A stretch of 64,000 nucleotides of DNA from Mytilus edulis (lineage: Eukaryota > Mollusca > Bivalvia > Mytilida > Mytilidae). How positions within the stretch are numbered: position 1 is the stretch's first letter; the number at the start of each line of letters is the position of its first letter. The position numbers were made by a program, and so were the translations under genes. Under the pieces are notes generated by a model. It did no database searches, had not been told where the DNA came from, and was given only the letters and a program-made list of their open reading frames with translations. Below are positions 11,161-22,516 of this stretch, in pieces. The DNA lies in the NCBI RefSeq assembly GCF_963676685.1, contig NC_092353.1, positions 4,802,207-4,866,206 of the forward strand. The letters are read 5' to 3'.

Positions 11161-12800
11161 ACATGTCTCGTAAGCATATAATTGATATTCGTATATGTGT
11201 GTGTGTGAAGTGAAGATGACAACTGGCTGTTTTTTTTAAGACAAATGAATAGGTCAAGACTACCTGAATTGTAAAAATAAAAACCGTAGGAAGGCTTGTA
11301 TATTTCTCACTGGTACATAGTCCCAACCCCCTTCTCCAACAACACTTTAGTTAAATAATCTTTTTGTTACTGTTATCAAAGGTCTAATGACAGTCGGAAA
11401 GCTGACCCCGGTTTGACCCCATTTCTTAAAGCAACAATGGACGTCATGTGATTACCATATATGGGCATTTTTTTACTAAAAAAAGTGAAGCTCGTTTTTT
11501 GAAATTTGTAGTTTTTTGCATGAATTAAAACTAATTTCCTTTTTAGTGAACATTCTTGAGTATATAAGAAATATATTACTCAACTCAATTATGGATTAAA
11601 GTCATTTTTCTCTCTCAAAATGTGTCTTCAAAGTCAAGGTGTTGACGAAAAAAATTGGTCACAGAAAATTAAAATCGTAATTTTCTTTCTTAACTTCTCG
11701 GGAAGCTATGCTGAATTTAAATTATGTTATGTAACATAACTTGGACTATGATGTGTTAAATTTGTGCCAGTTGATATGCTAAGATACGCAAATGTGCCAG
11801 TTAGATGTGTCGATATTTCTGACGAAGCGGGGCCGACGGTAATTCACGAGTTACGTCCCTTTGTTTGACACTATCATTAACAAACTAATGTTATATCAAG
11901 CAATATGCTGTTATTTACATGTGGATATTATTAAAAATTATCTTATTAAATATATTTTGATACTGTAAACATGTGCCAAAAAATAGAGAAACACATTTTA
12001 TCACTTTTCAGAACTCAGTCCCTGTGAAATAGGCCCTATGTTGTCTCATTGATTTCATGCAAGTAATAGTTCTAATGAATGGACTCAAATTATAAAAATA
12101 ACACACTAAACCAATAAATAAATGGTGCTGGTGATGACCTTGAAAATAAATAAGAACACAATAGATTTAATGGCAGCTGAGGGTAAAACAAACATTTTTT
12201 TTTCTCAGGGTCAAAAACAAATTTTTTATCCAAAAATTGGAAACAAACTTTTTTTCTTCAAAACAATCAAAAGCCACCACCCCCTACCCCCTACAGAAAA
12301 TCAAATAGTTGTTGGCTGCCTAAGTTGAAATTTAGGACAATACTTTCTCATTTACTTTTGCAGGATTCCTTTATCACAAAAAAAAAGTATTATTTTAAAC
12401 AACGAATGTGTTTTATGTCAGTGCATCTAAAGCAGTTAAGGTTGTGCAAAGACAGTATAAGAATTCCTTACCTTGGTTCAGTTAAGTCATACATTTCACT
12501 GACTTAAAGAGAATAATTATTTAATCCAGTCAAATATTCACAGCTGATCTCGCCATTACTTTTTCAAACAAACATACTAAATGTGTGTACATTGACTGTG
12601 TTCAGATGCCAGGTGACATCGATGTGTAAGACCGAAAAACTACAATGTCAAAAAATGTCTTTCTTTAGGAATTTAGTTCAAACGGGGTTTCCCAAGGGGT
12701 AATAGAACGTTATACTTTATGATTTTTTTTAAATTTTGAGATACGTATTATTAATTGTTTGTATAGTACAAAGTCATATAGTCTTTGTTAATCTGTGAAA
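11161..12800. other. Gene-free AT-rich stretch
   Basis: No ORF with recognisable content, no clear TIR pair and no array is visible. A short low-complexity patch (lysine/phenylalanine-type A and T runs with 'ccaccaccccctaccccc') lies near 12180-12300. Confidence 0.5.
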
Positions 12801-12803
12801 AAT

Positions 12804-13312
12804 CACGGGGGGGGGGGGGGGGGGGGGGGGGGGTAACTTCGATATTTTCTTGGTAGGGGTGTGCCATTTTTGCCTCAAAAAACGTACCCATTTTAATATA
12901 ACATTCACTAAATTCAGTACCTATAGTTATATAAATATTTAAGAAAGAATGACCTATACTTATATACAATATTTAAAATATGATCCATGCTTATATAAGC
13001 ACTAACTCACCGGGGTTCATTTGGGAACTTATTTGAAAGCACTTTGTTTGAAAGGTGAACTTTCAAATGAATTGATTTAATTTAATATAATAAATGACCA
13101 TTAATAATGTATGATTCTCAATAGCATATTTATATATGATATGTAGATCATACCCCGAATCAATTTATAGTTATCAAACGTAAATGCATTTTAATATAGG
13201 ATGTCATTAAAAAGGAGGGTCATTTTTATATAAAATCTCGCAAAATTATGACCCATATTTTTGGCACATCCCCGTATACCCAATAATAGGAAGTTGACCC
13301 CCCGTGTGAAAA
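12804..13312. mobile_element. ~510-bp MITE with an expanded G tract in one TIR
   Basis: The right end read in reverse is CACGGGGGGTCAACTTCC followed by 'tattgggtatacggggatgtgcc'. The left end is CACG, a run of 27 G (12807-12833), then 'taacttcgatattttcttggtaggggtgtgcc'. The two ends are therefore inverted copies differing mainly in G-run length. The interior is AT-rich and non-coding. Confidence 0.65.
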
Positions 13313-13647
13313 ATAGAAGAAAATAATTTTAAACGACGATCAACGGCATTACGGGATCGTTAAAACACGGCCAATTTGACATGTTTGAGATTTTTGTTTC
13401 CTTTTGATAATAAAATCCATGCTCAACAAATCGAAATAAATCTATTTCAGACCCTAATGGCAAGTAGGAAACTGAAAAAAAGATAAACTTCCAAATTGGC
13501 GCCAAAAAAAAATCCGCGAAATTAACGCAATTTCAGAATGGCGGGTTTTGATATCAGTCCCATTGTTGTCTTAAGAAAGTAGCAACAACGGTCGTTTCTA
13601 AGGGCTTGCTTTCCGACTGATGAAACTCAGGTAATTTCTAAGAATTC

Positions 13648-15140
13648 TAGTCAAACCGGCACCTGGTTAAATTGGAACTGGACAAATCGGCACCCGGTAT
13701 AGTCAAATCGGCACCTGGTTAAATCGACACCTGATATAGTCAATTCGTCACCCGTGTTAAATATATATATTTTAACAGTATTTTAAGCAAATAGAGTAAA
13801 AATAAGAAAGGGGTTGCCAGAATTTTTTTCAGTATTTAAGCATAAAGAGTTAAATACCTAAGGAAGGGATTGTCCAAAAATATGAACTTTCACATTTTTG
13901 GGGGTTCATGTACATTTTGTATATATTTATTTTTCTCAACCAAATGTGTATTTTTAATCATATATATGTTCCAGACCATATGAGTATTTGGACTGTACGC
14001 GTACGGTCCAGACCGTATACATGTACATATACTCGTTAGGTCAGACCATACGCGTACGGTCCGGAACGAGCTGACCATACATGTTATTTGATCATATGGG
14101 TAATATATTAAATTGAAACAAGCATTTATCACAATCTTTATTTTACTAGTGATTTTAAGTTTTACAAATAGTTATTGATAATTTATTACAATTAGATTAA
14201 AAAAAAACAAAAAAACAATTGAAATTAAGTATATAAATTTGCTTAATTGTATATCTGAATCCTATGTTGGTACTATCGCCAAAGATGACACAATTCAAGT
14301 AACGTAATATTTTTTACATTTTCATGTATGCAGTTCATGCATGTTCTTTGCATTTGCATTGTGTGGTAAAGTGGCTTAATATTCCAAAACAATTGACCTC
14401 CCACATGATATTTACTTCCGACACCTTCAATTTCAGTGATCATAATTCAATTAATGTATTACTGATCGACATGATAGATACAAGAGATTAACATATTTAA
14501 TTAGCTTGAATTTAAAAAAAAGTTAAAATATAAAGTTTTTGTTTCAATTACATTTGAACTTTTTTACATTAATTTGATAGTTAAGTTATGTTGATCTGCT
14601 ATATGCATTTGTATCTAATAAACCTGACCATCTTTTTTAATATTAGTCAGACCGTACGTGCACGGTCCGACCGTATGAGTATTTTGAAAAAGTATGCATA
14701 CGGTCCAGACCGTACGTGTACTGTCCAAATACTCATACGGTCTGGAACATATATGAGGTATTCGATATTTTTTTATGCATTTTTTTAACCAGTTGAGCAT
14801 TTTACAGGATTGTTGGTTTAATGCTGTTTAAACTTTCCTGAAAAAAAACCTTTAAATTTGCTAATTTTTTGGCATGAAAGTTTGATTTATTGAAAAGGAC
14901 TCATAGTTTTCCATTTAATTTTTCTAATTGTCTCATTGTTAAAACAACAGCTTTGGTAAGGGCTTCGTTGTTTACTTTTATACACACAGTAACACAACAA
15001 CATATTAACTATGTACTTGGTAAAAGTTATCAATTTATTGATTAGAAAATATAATAACAAATATTATTGGATGCCGAATTGACTTCAAATAGGTGCCGAT
15101 TTGACTAGATGCCGATTTATTCAGGTGCCGACTTGACTTG
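13648..15140. mobile_element. TIR element with repeated GTCAAATCGGCACC motifs, itself interrupted
   Basis: The left end carries several copies of 'agtcaa..cggcacctg' or 'atcggcacc' (13649-13745). The right end (15070-15139) carries the same motif inverted ('ggtgccgatttgacta', 'aggtgccgacttgact'). Without the 783-bp element nested at 13967-14749, the host element would be about 710 bp. No coding sequence. The termini are built from an iterated short motif, as in other families of this window. Confidence 0.7.
13967..14749 (-). mobile_element. 783-bp TIR element with CCGTACGCGTACGG-type ends (copy 2)
   Basis: This is the same family as 6592-7361, in the opposite orientation. It has the ends tgttccag ... 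ctggaaca, the multi-copy palindromic subterminal blocks, and homologous internal sequence (for example 'aataaacctgacca' and 'cccacatgatatttacttccg' correspond in reverse to copy 1). It is nested in the 13648-15140 element and flanked by TA-rich sequence on both sides. Confidence 0.82.
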
Positions 15141-15881
15141 TACATTTCAAATCCTCTGTGATCGTTTGCGGTACTTTCTTGAGAAAACCTGTTTTCCATT
15201 ATCAAACAGAAGTAGAAACTGCTTGAAAATGATTCTAGAACGCTTCATGATTGTTAAAATAAGTTAAATTCACTTAAAAAACAAATTTCAAACTTGCGAC
15301 GTTTAAACAGGAAGTTTAAAAAGCACGTGTAAAAGAAGAAATTAACCGGTGAGAGTCGAAATCCGTACATGACAGATATCACTATAATACAGTCTTCAAT
15401 ATACCTATCACATTAATGTTTAAAGGGTCTTAAGCTTATACAAACCATATATGTCGGTATGAAACACCAAAACGGAATGAACAATAACCGATTACGTTTT
15501 GTAGTTTACAAATTCTAAGCTGGTTTACGGTTGTCTTTTTTACTATATGGTAGAATCGTTTCAATCTAGCAGATACCAGTTTATTTCAATCCATTGAAAA
15601 GAAGCGAGAAATTTGTAATGAAAGGTTTAGTTTTTATATTTATCAGTTTTAATTTGATATTAAATCGAAATAACTTATTACTATGGATGAGTTAAAATTG
15701 TTAGTTTGAAAAATGATGAGAGCGCCCTCTACAATATCAATAACAAAGATGGCGGAACGTAAACAAACCACCTCGCCGCGAAATTGAACTTGTTCTCTTA
15801 TTTCTTGCTTATCGTACTCAATAGTCCGCACCACCTCTGGAAGGTCCAATTTTGGAGAATAAAACCGCGGACTATACAATA
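15141..15881. other. Mostly featureless; GC-richer patch with 'aagatggcgga'
   Basis: The patch at 15720-15880 is less AT-rich than its surroundings. It contains 'aaagatggcggaacg' on plus, resembling a YY1-type or start-codon context. On minus there is an open stretch including LPEVVRTIEYDKQEIREQ that looks protein-like. No family is recognised and it is cut by the PLE end at 15882. It could be a displaced host promoter or exon fragment. Confidence 0.3.
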
Positions 15882-16401
15882 AAATTGAGAATGGAAATGG
15901 GGAATGTGTCAAAGAGACAACAACCCGACCAAATAAAAAAACAACAGCAGAGGGTCACCAACAGGTCTTCAATGTAGCGAGAAATTCCCGCACCCGGAGG
16001 CGTCCTTCAGCTGGCCCCTAAACAAATATATACTAGTCCAGTGATAATGAACGCCATACTAATTTCCAAATTGTACACAAGAAACTAAAATTTAAATAAT
16101 ACAAGACTAACAAAGGCCAGAGGCTCCTGACTTGGGACAGGCGCAAAAATGCGGCGGGGTTAAACATGTTTGTGAGATCTCAACCCTCCCCCTATATCTC
16201 TAACCAATGTAGAAAAGTAAACGCATAACAATACGCACATTAAAATTCAGTTCAAGAGAAGTCCGAGTCTGATGTCAGAAGATGTAACCAAAGAAAATAA
16301 ACAAAATGACAATAATACATTAATAACAACAGACTACTAGCAGTTAACTGACATGCCAGCTCCAGACTTCAATTAAACTGACTGAAAGATTATGATTTCA
16401 T

Positions 16402-16464
16402 CATATGAACATCAGGCACAATCCTTCCCGTAAGGGGTTTAGTATCATACCATCATAACATATA
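16402..16464 (-). promoter_or_regulatory. SECIS-like hairpin in the Naiad 3' UTR
   Basis: On the minus strand, helix I is UAUAUG (16464-16459) with CAUAUG (16407-16402), six pairs. An internal loop UU/GUU follows, then AUGA (16456-16453) opposite UGAU (16414-16411). Helix II is GGUAUGAU with AUUGUGCC, eight pairs including G-U. A 12-nt spacer separates AUGA from AAA (16440-16438). A small CCC/GGG apical stem sits beyond the AAA. This is the layout of a type 2 eukaryotic SECIS. It starts 54 nt after the RT stop codon. The fold was made by eye, and no covariance model was run. Confidence 0.65.
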
Positions 16465-16517
16465 TGAGAAGAACATAACCCGTGTCATGCCAATAACTGA
16501 TTTTAGAATAAATGTGT

Positions 16518-18047
16518 TTAGTTCCGATGCAAAGACCTTATCAGTGACTCAATATTAACGCCAAAATATGCAATCTTTAATGACTTGACAACAGTATCGT
16601 AATTATATCCCTTCTTAATAAGTCTATTCAAAGGTTTTGTAAGTTTCTGAGGTGAATACTGACACCTTTGTGCTTTATAAAGAATATTTCCATAAAAAAT
16701 TGGATGTGAAATACCTGAACGTATTAGAAGTCTGCATGTTGAGCTATATTTACGAATGATGTCTTTATACCGATGATAAAATTTAGTAAATGTTTTGACT
16801 AGTTTGTGATATCGAAAACCCTGGTGTAATAATTTTTCAGTAATACATAAATTTCTCTCGTTAAAATCTAAAACATTGTTACATACACGAGCGAATCGTA
16901 CAAGTTGAGATATATAAACACCGTAAGATGGTGACAAGGGAACGTCACCATCTAAAAACGGATAATTAACGATAGGAAATGAAAAATCATCCCTTTTATC
17001 ATAAATTTTAGTATTCAGCTTTCCATTAGTGATATAGATATCAAGATCGAGAAAAGGGCAGTGGCCATTGTTAGTATTAGCTTTATTTAAAGTAAGTTCA
17101 ACAGGATAAATTTCATTAATATACATACTGAAGTCGTCATTATTGAGAGCCAAAATATCATCCAAATATCTAAAAGTATTATTAAATTTGTTTATCAGAT
17201 GTTGTTTCGATGGGTCTTTGCTTATTTTTGTTATAAATTGTAACTCATAACAATACAAAAACAGGTCCGCAATAAGTGGTGCACAGTTAGTCCCCATTGG
17301 AATTCCGATAATCTGACGATATACGGAATCCCCAAAGCGAACAAAAATGTTATCTAGTAAAAATTCAAGGGCATATATAGTATCAAAGCATGTCCAATTA
17401 ACATAGTTTTTTTGTTTATTGCTACTAAAAAATGACCTAAAAGAGTTTGAACATATATATTCACATTCTGATTTTTTGAATGCCCATTTAATTAGGTGTG
17501 TGAATTTTTTCTTAATGAGAATGTGAGGCAATGTGGTATACAGGGTAGAAAAATCAAAACTTTGAACAGATTCAAAATCACCAATATAAGCATGCAATTT
17601 ATCAAGTACTTCCAACGAGTTCTTGACACTCCAAAAGTAATTTATTCCACTATTTTCGAAGGCCTTATTTGAACAATTTATTATCAGGTTTTTAATTGTA
17701 CCAAGTGTGCTGGTAAGAAGAATAGACAATTTAGTAGTTGAACAATGGCTTGAAGACGAAATAAATCTATATTTGTAAGGGGTTTTGTGTAGCTTCGGAA
17801 GCCAATACATAGTTGGGACTTTCATTGTATTTGGCTCTGCTTGTAAAGCGGTGGCTAAAAATTTATGTTTGTTACAGATTTCGTTTTCTGAAAATGGAGT
17901 CAGTTGGAATGTTGGTGAATTGGTGATTTCCTTTTTCAGAACCTCAATGCAAAATTTACGTCAAACAATTATAATATTATTAGCAGCTTTATCGGCCGGG
18001 ACAAAAACAAATTCCTTGGCTAGTTCTTTAAGTTTATGTTTGATAAA
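16518..18047 (-). pseudogene. Naiad RT core (C-terminal part of the PLE protein)
   Basis: One frame runs from the inserted repeat to the stop at 16518-16520, about 510 codons, interrupted only by TGA at 17961-17963. Visible blocks in order are EFVFVPADKAANNIIIV then TGA then RK, MYWLPKLHKTP, FDFSTLYTTLP (motif A), GIPMGTNCAPLIADLF (motif B), RYLDDILA (motif C, catalytic Asp pair) and HCPFLDLDI. These are diagnostic of Penelope-like RTs, which are related to telomerase RT. The ATG at 17825 is internal, so the 435-aa open piece is not a natural protein. The TGA sits where I would expect Cys in related proteins. A recoded Sec codon and simple decay are both possible. The rest of the frame is intact. 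Confidence 0.85.
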
Positions 18048-18160
18048 GAAAGGCAACAGTAGTATACCGCTGTTCAAAACTCATAAATCCATGGACAAAA
18101 AACAAAATCGGGATAACAAACTAAAACCGAGGGAAACGCATTAAATATAAAACGAGAAAT
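18048..18160 (+). repeat. Fragment of the 'ggcaacagtagtataccgct' repeat inserted in the PLE
   Basis: It matches the first ~105 bp of the 412-bp repeat at 59607-60018 ('gctgttcaaaactcataaat', 'ggaaacgcattaaatata'). It interrupts the PLE frame between the ISR.. segment and HKLKELAKEF. The truncated insert adds a foreign in-frame tail to the upstream ORF, which is why that ORF ends in unrelated residues. Confidence 0.75.
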
Positions 18161-18162
18161 AG

Positions 18163-18837
18163 GTTTATTGTGGTTATTGTTTATAGTAAAATGTTCTTTA
18201 AAATGTTGAATACGTATATCAACTATCTTCATTACTGAATTTAAAAAAGAGTCCAAAGATTTTTTGTCAGCTTTTTCCCGTTTTATCCATTTCATACAGT
18301 AAGTATGGAGTGAGTCGTGGATGATATTACGACACTCATTCCAATTAATAATTGACGGGGGACGATATTTAGGTCCTTTACTGAGGAATGATTTTAACTC
18401 TCGGTCTTGAACGATGTTAAGATCTCCTGTTATAACATGGGAAATGGGTCCATAAATATATTCGGAATTACTGCAATTACATGAAGTAGGTGTATTTTCA
18501 CTGATATTAACATCTTTACACAATTGACTATAATTAAAGACAAATTTCCGGGTAGATTTCTTGTTAATATAACAAATAAGAGGTAGCTCAGTATTGTCAA
18601 AATATCCAGGAATTTGTTCTTTAACAGAATGGTCGTTAAATATACCGGCAATATTTACAAAATCAAAGCCTTTATTGACATACTTAATTTTAATAAAATG
18701 TTTTTTATGATCTTCAGGGCGATCAATTTTGGGAAATAATTTAGAATAACAATATGCCATAATAATTTGAACAATTTCATACTTAGGACTGCTATATGAA
18801 ATTGTGTTGCAGTCCTCCAAAATTTTATTTAACTTAT
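18163..18837 (-). pseudogene. Naiad linker and N-terminal RT segment with CxC motif
   Basis: The open segment between the 2.5-kb insertion and the repeat fragment reads VNKLNKILEDCNTIS, then YEIVQIIMAYCYSKLF, TPTSCNCSNSEYIYGP (the CxC motif), ISHVITGDLNIV, KGPKYRPPSIINW and a MKWIKREKADKKSLDSF block. The CxC linker between endonuclease and RT is the defining feature of N-terminal-endonuclease PLEs. The frame is continuous with the RT across the inserted repeat. It differs by one base from the endonuclease frame at the transposon site. There is no natural start codon; the open frame begins at a TTG at 18820. Confidence 0.8.
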
Positions 18838-18840
18838 TAA

Positions 18841-21360
18841 CCGGTACACGGCCGACACTCGGCTAACCGAGAGATTGGTCGGTTAATCTATATTGAGTAT
18901 GTGGCTATATCGGCGGTTGGTCTGTTAATCGGGTTGGCTAAAGTCTGTTAATCAGGTGTTTTCGAGAAAATCATTGAAAGTTCAGCATGTTTCATTGTAT
19001 AGCTTTTTAGATATATTTTTATCATAAAAGTTAGTCATGTCTAACAAAACAATTCAATGTACTGAATCCAGTGGTGTAATTATTTTTTTTCTAGCTTCGA
19101 TGTACGATCTATAAAATGAAAAGGCGGGTTACTCATCAATAAATTTATACACATTTTACACACACAAAATGTACACAAATGACACGTTGGTTGAATTTAC
19201 TTGCATGCAATATTTTGAATATCGACAAAAGACAGGCATTATGTTTGTCAACCATATTGATATCATTGTGTGAAAAATCTACACGAAAATCTGTATTTTG
19301 GTGACATTAATCAATCTTTATTTAAAACCTGGTCTGTTAATGGGTCGGATATATAAAACCCGGTCTGTTAATTGGTCTGTTAAGAGTTATGAATGGCAAC
19401 ATAAGTATAATTTTATTGCTATATGGGGTGACTGTTATCGGATCAAATGGGTAGGCTCAAGGCGAGCAGCTAAAATATACGATAACAACACATGAATAAT
19501 GAAACATAAAATATACGGAATTCTAATATGACGTGTTTCTTTCGCCTTGTGAACAAACACATGCACTAAATCCAATAAAAATTGTTTGCACATGCGTATA
19601 TTGACTTGTTCAGAATAATGAATTGTATCAAATTATCATTCTTTAGACCTCACTATCGTTCGGGCAAAAATAATCACGAATATAATGCCTACCAATGTTA
19701 AAACTACAATAAAGTATTATAGCTTGCATCAATTATTTCTTAAACAACACGTGAACAATGACCAATTTAGACAATGGAAATTGAAAATTGATAAAAATGG
19801 TTTCAAAAAGTTTAATATTAAAGTAATGTTAATTTCATCCAAGAATTGTCGCATACTAGTATATCATGTGGATTATGTTTACTGTTTAATTGCCATGAAT
19901 GACGCCAATTTGTCATCTACATTGGTAACCGGTATATAAATCAGAGATACGCGTCGTAATGTACAATGTAACTAAACATCAGTAAGTAAAATATATTGGG
20001 ATGCTAAAGTATAAAGAATAGAGAAAGATTAATAAGTAAGATAAATAAAATGTAGAGAAAAATGACATAACAATTTAAAGAATACAGAAATAAACAATAC
20101 CCCTAATCCGGACCCTACACGAGAATCTGGATGGAGACGCAGAATATAGAATAATAGATAAGGACAGAAGAGAGTGATGCATTGTTCAAAAAGAGAGAAA
20201 AAATAATAATTGTTTAAGAATACAGACATAAAACGGCCCTGTGCGATGTACTCATATTGGTGACAAATGCTAGAAGTTTACATACGGACAACTGCAGTTC
20301 TCCTCTGCACTAATGTAGAAAGGAACTAAACGGAACAAAATGAATGAAAACTCAAGATAACCAAAAGTAACTGCATTCTCCCCTTTCCATTTATTTCTTT
20401 AGAATGATTTGTAAACAACATATGATTAAGTAATAGAAGAAAAGAACCAATTGGATAATGCTGACGAATAAGGGTTTAACGTCCAGTGACAAATATCAAG
20501 TGCATATGAGAGCGACAAAAGGTTATATATACCCTGTGTTGTAACAGAGGGACACTTTCAGTCGGATTTGAGAACAAGCTACTTTGAACAGACACAAAAA
20601 TTAAGGCTGATTGAAAACGTTAATAATAAACTCTTGCATATTCAAGCGGCCAATCCATATCATGCTATATTGAAGTGACACACCTTTCAATTAAATGAAA
20701 AGAAAGTAAAAATAAAAATACTGTTACTAGAAGGATACTGTATTGTCATTTTTTTTCTCTGAAGAACATCTCATTCTTAACTTTTTCAATGGGAAAATAT
20801 AAAGGTAGCAAAACTATATTTTGTCGCGGCTAAATAACTCTTAACTGACACAATTTCAATTGTCCAACCCATTAACAGACCTTATTCCCATAATTTTCAC
20901 TAAAACGTGGTATTATTCACGTTATATTACAATTATGAAATATTTTATCATTTCAATTTGTTTTTTAGAACCAAAGTACTATTTTTTGTACTTTAAATGA
21001 TATCTAAAATTGTTTGTTTCGCCTTTTATTAAAAAAATTGCTATGCGTATAAGCATAAATACTACATACTTGCGCGACGCCTTTTAGTTTTACTGAAAAC
21101 TGCGCAGACTATGAAATATTTTTACAGGTTGAAAATGTTCTACGATAAATATCATTTTGTCAGACACTTTTCTTTTTTTGATTTGGTTCTTATAATATGC
21201 CAAAAATCTGTATATTTGATTGAGTTTAACATTAAATTGTGCGTTTTACTCTTAACAGACGTATAACCAACCCGATTAACAGACCAATCGCCCATATAGC
21301 CGCATACTCAATATAGATTAACCGACCAATCTCTCGGTTAGCCGAGTGTCGGCCGTGCGG
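18841..21360. mobile_element. 2,520-bp TIR transposon with TAA target duplication
   Basis: The inverted ends of about 100 bp are nearly identical. They include 'cacggccgacactcggctaa', 'ccgagagattggtcggtta', 'tatattgagtatg' and 'ggtctgttaatcggg'. It is flanked by TAA at 18838-18840 and 21361-21363. A three-base TWA duplication is typical of PIF/Harbinger elements, so it is probably a non-autonomous member. No transposase ORF is visible. The motif 'ggtctgttaat' recurs inside (about 19330-19390, and inverted near 20865). It splits the Naiad frame. Confidence 0.85.
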
Positions 21361-21363
21361 TAA

Positions 21364-22149
21364 CGAACAGAGTTTTGTTAACAGATAATGTCTGCCGTTG
21401 TTTTTTGAAATAGAAATTAGGTCCGAAATATTGGTATGATTGGCCCGAAATTTTCTTTGATTGCGATTTGTTCTACGACCGTGAGAACGTTTTTTACGAA
21501 CAGTTTTAGAAACTATATCCAAAATGTTAACGGAATTGGTTCTAGATATATTACCAATTCCCATGATATTATCATTTAGACCGAGAGGGTAAACTGTCTG
21601 TAATTTTTTAATCCAATTTAATTCAATTATTTTCCGTGAACGTACAAACTTTGAATGCGATTCACCAGGCTGCTTATTTACTACTTCTAAAGGTTGAACT
21701 GCTAAATATTTAAAAGGATGGTTGTGCTTCTTAAGGTGTTAGTAAATGATACTTTTGAATTTATTGTGTCTTTTAAAACGATACAGATGTTCTTGAGTGC
21801 GTTTAGATAAATATCGTCCAGTTTCTCCTACGTACTGAATACCACACCCCGGTTTGTTTCATGTGAGTAAATAAATAATACTGTTTGTTTTTCAAGTTGT
21901 ATCAGTTTCAAAATTTAAAGAAAATGTGCGACCATTAAACGTGGACCTTACCGTATTGTTGGTGGAAAGACGGGGACATGTAAGTCATTTTTTGGCATGA
22001 CACTTATCGATAGAAGGGTAACCACGATTTTTATTGTTAAAAATGCTAGCGATGGTAGTATTTTTAGATAACCGATTTTGAAGATTGAGACGTGTAGATA
22101 CCCTTTGAACAAGTTTAGTATTTAGTAATTTTCCATTTCTAAGCTTCAT
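21364..22149 (-). pseudogene. Naiad GIY-YIG endonuclease domain with in-frame TGA codons
   Basis: From ATG 22149 (an in-frame TAA lies 19 nt upstream) one frame runs to the transposon at 21363. Landmarks in order are: NKNRG, then KCHAKK-TGA-LTCPRLST (a zinc-ligand-like cluster); DTT-TGA-KTNSIIYLLT-TGA-NKPGCGIQYVGETGRY (the GIY-YIG core; IIY and YVG); RTQEHLYRF; LNWIKKLQTVYPLGLNDNI; and KNNGRHYLLTKLC. TGA codons are at 21985-21987, 21892-21894 and 21859-21861, at positions where PLE endonucleases usually have Cys. A TAA at 21739-21741 is a true stop. The endonuclease nicks DNA to prime integration in active PLEs. The three TGAs may be selenocysteine codons. The TAA and the downstream transposon show that this copy is dead. 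Confidence 0.82.
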
Positions 22150-22516
22150 AATTGTTTTGTTAGTGAATTATATAATAAAGGAGCAAAGATTGGCGTCCAG
22201 AATATGAACCAGCATACAATAATTTAAGTTATATAAAATGGATAAATTTGTTCGGCTAAAAATGTCAAACGCTATCAGTATTAATTACCCGAAAAAGATA
22301 GGGTATATCAGGGTAGGACTGATGGCTGACTAAAGAGTAGAATGGGGCTGAATATTGAAATACTGCTTTTTGATAAATATTCCTAAAGTAATGAACTAGA
22401 GCAGTTCTCGCTCGGACACACACTCCATAATCTAGTATATTATAAGAGCATAAACCTGAAGCACGGGGAGGCACTCTACTGCCTCCACACGGCACTAAAG
22501 ACAAACTCTGTAAAAA

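Larger units (their letters stand above)
15882..22516 (-). mobile_element. Naiad-type Penelope-like retrotransposon, disrupted
   Basis: Reading from right to left: a 5' leader from about 22516, an N-terminal GIY-YIG endonuclease frame (from ATG 22149), a linker with a CNC (CxC) motif, an RT with a YLDD box ending at 16518, and a ~640-nt 3' UTR ending '...ccatttccattctcaatttt' at 15882. The endonuclease-first order and CxC linker are the published hallmarks of Naiad PLEs; canonical PLEs have the GIY-YIG at the C terminus. The copy is broken by a 2,520-bp transposon (18841-21360), a ~110-bp repeat piece (18048-18160), one TAA (21739-21741) and a one-base frame change at the transposon site. A truncated tandem copy abuts its 5' end. 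Four TGA codons and a SECIS-like hairpin suggest a selenoprotein ancestor. Confidence 0.85.

Noticed and set aside
15649-15912. Host exon on minus containing LPEVVRTIEYDKQEIREQ
   Set aside because: Looks protein-like, but I recognise no family and it is cut by the PLE end; kept only as a low-confidence note.
22265-22504. 79-aa minus ORF upstream of the Naiad frame
   Set aside because: It lies in the 5' leader, in another frame, with no PLE-like residues.
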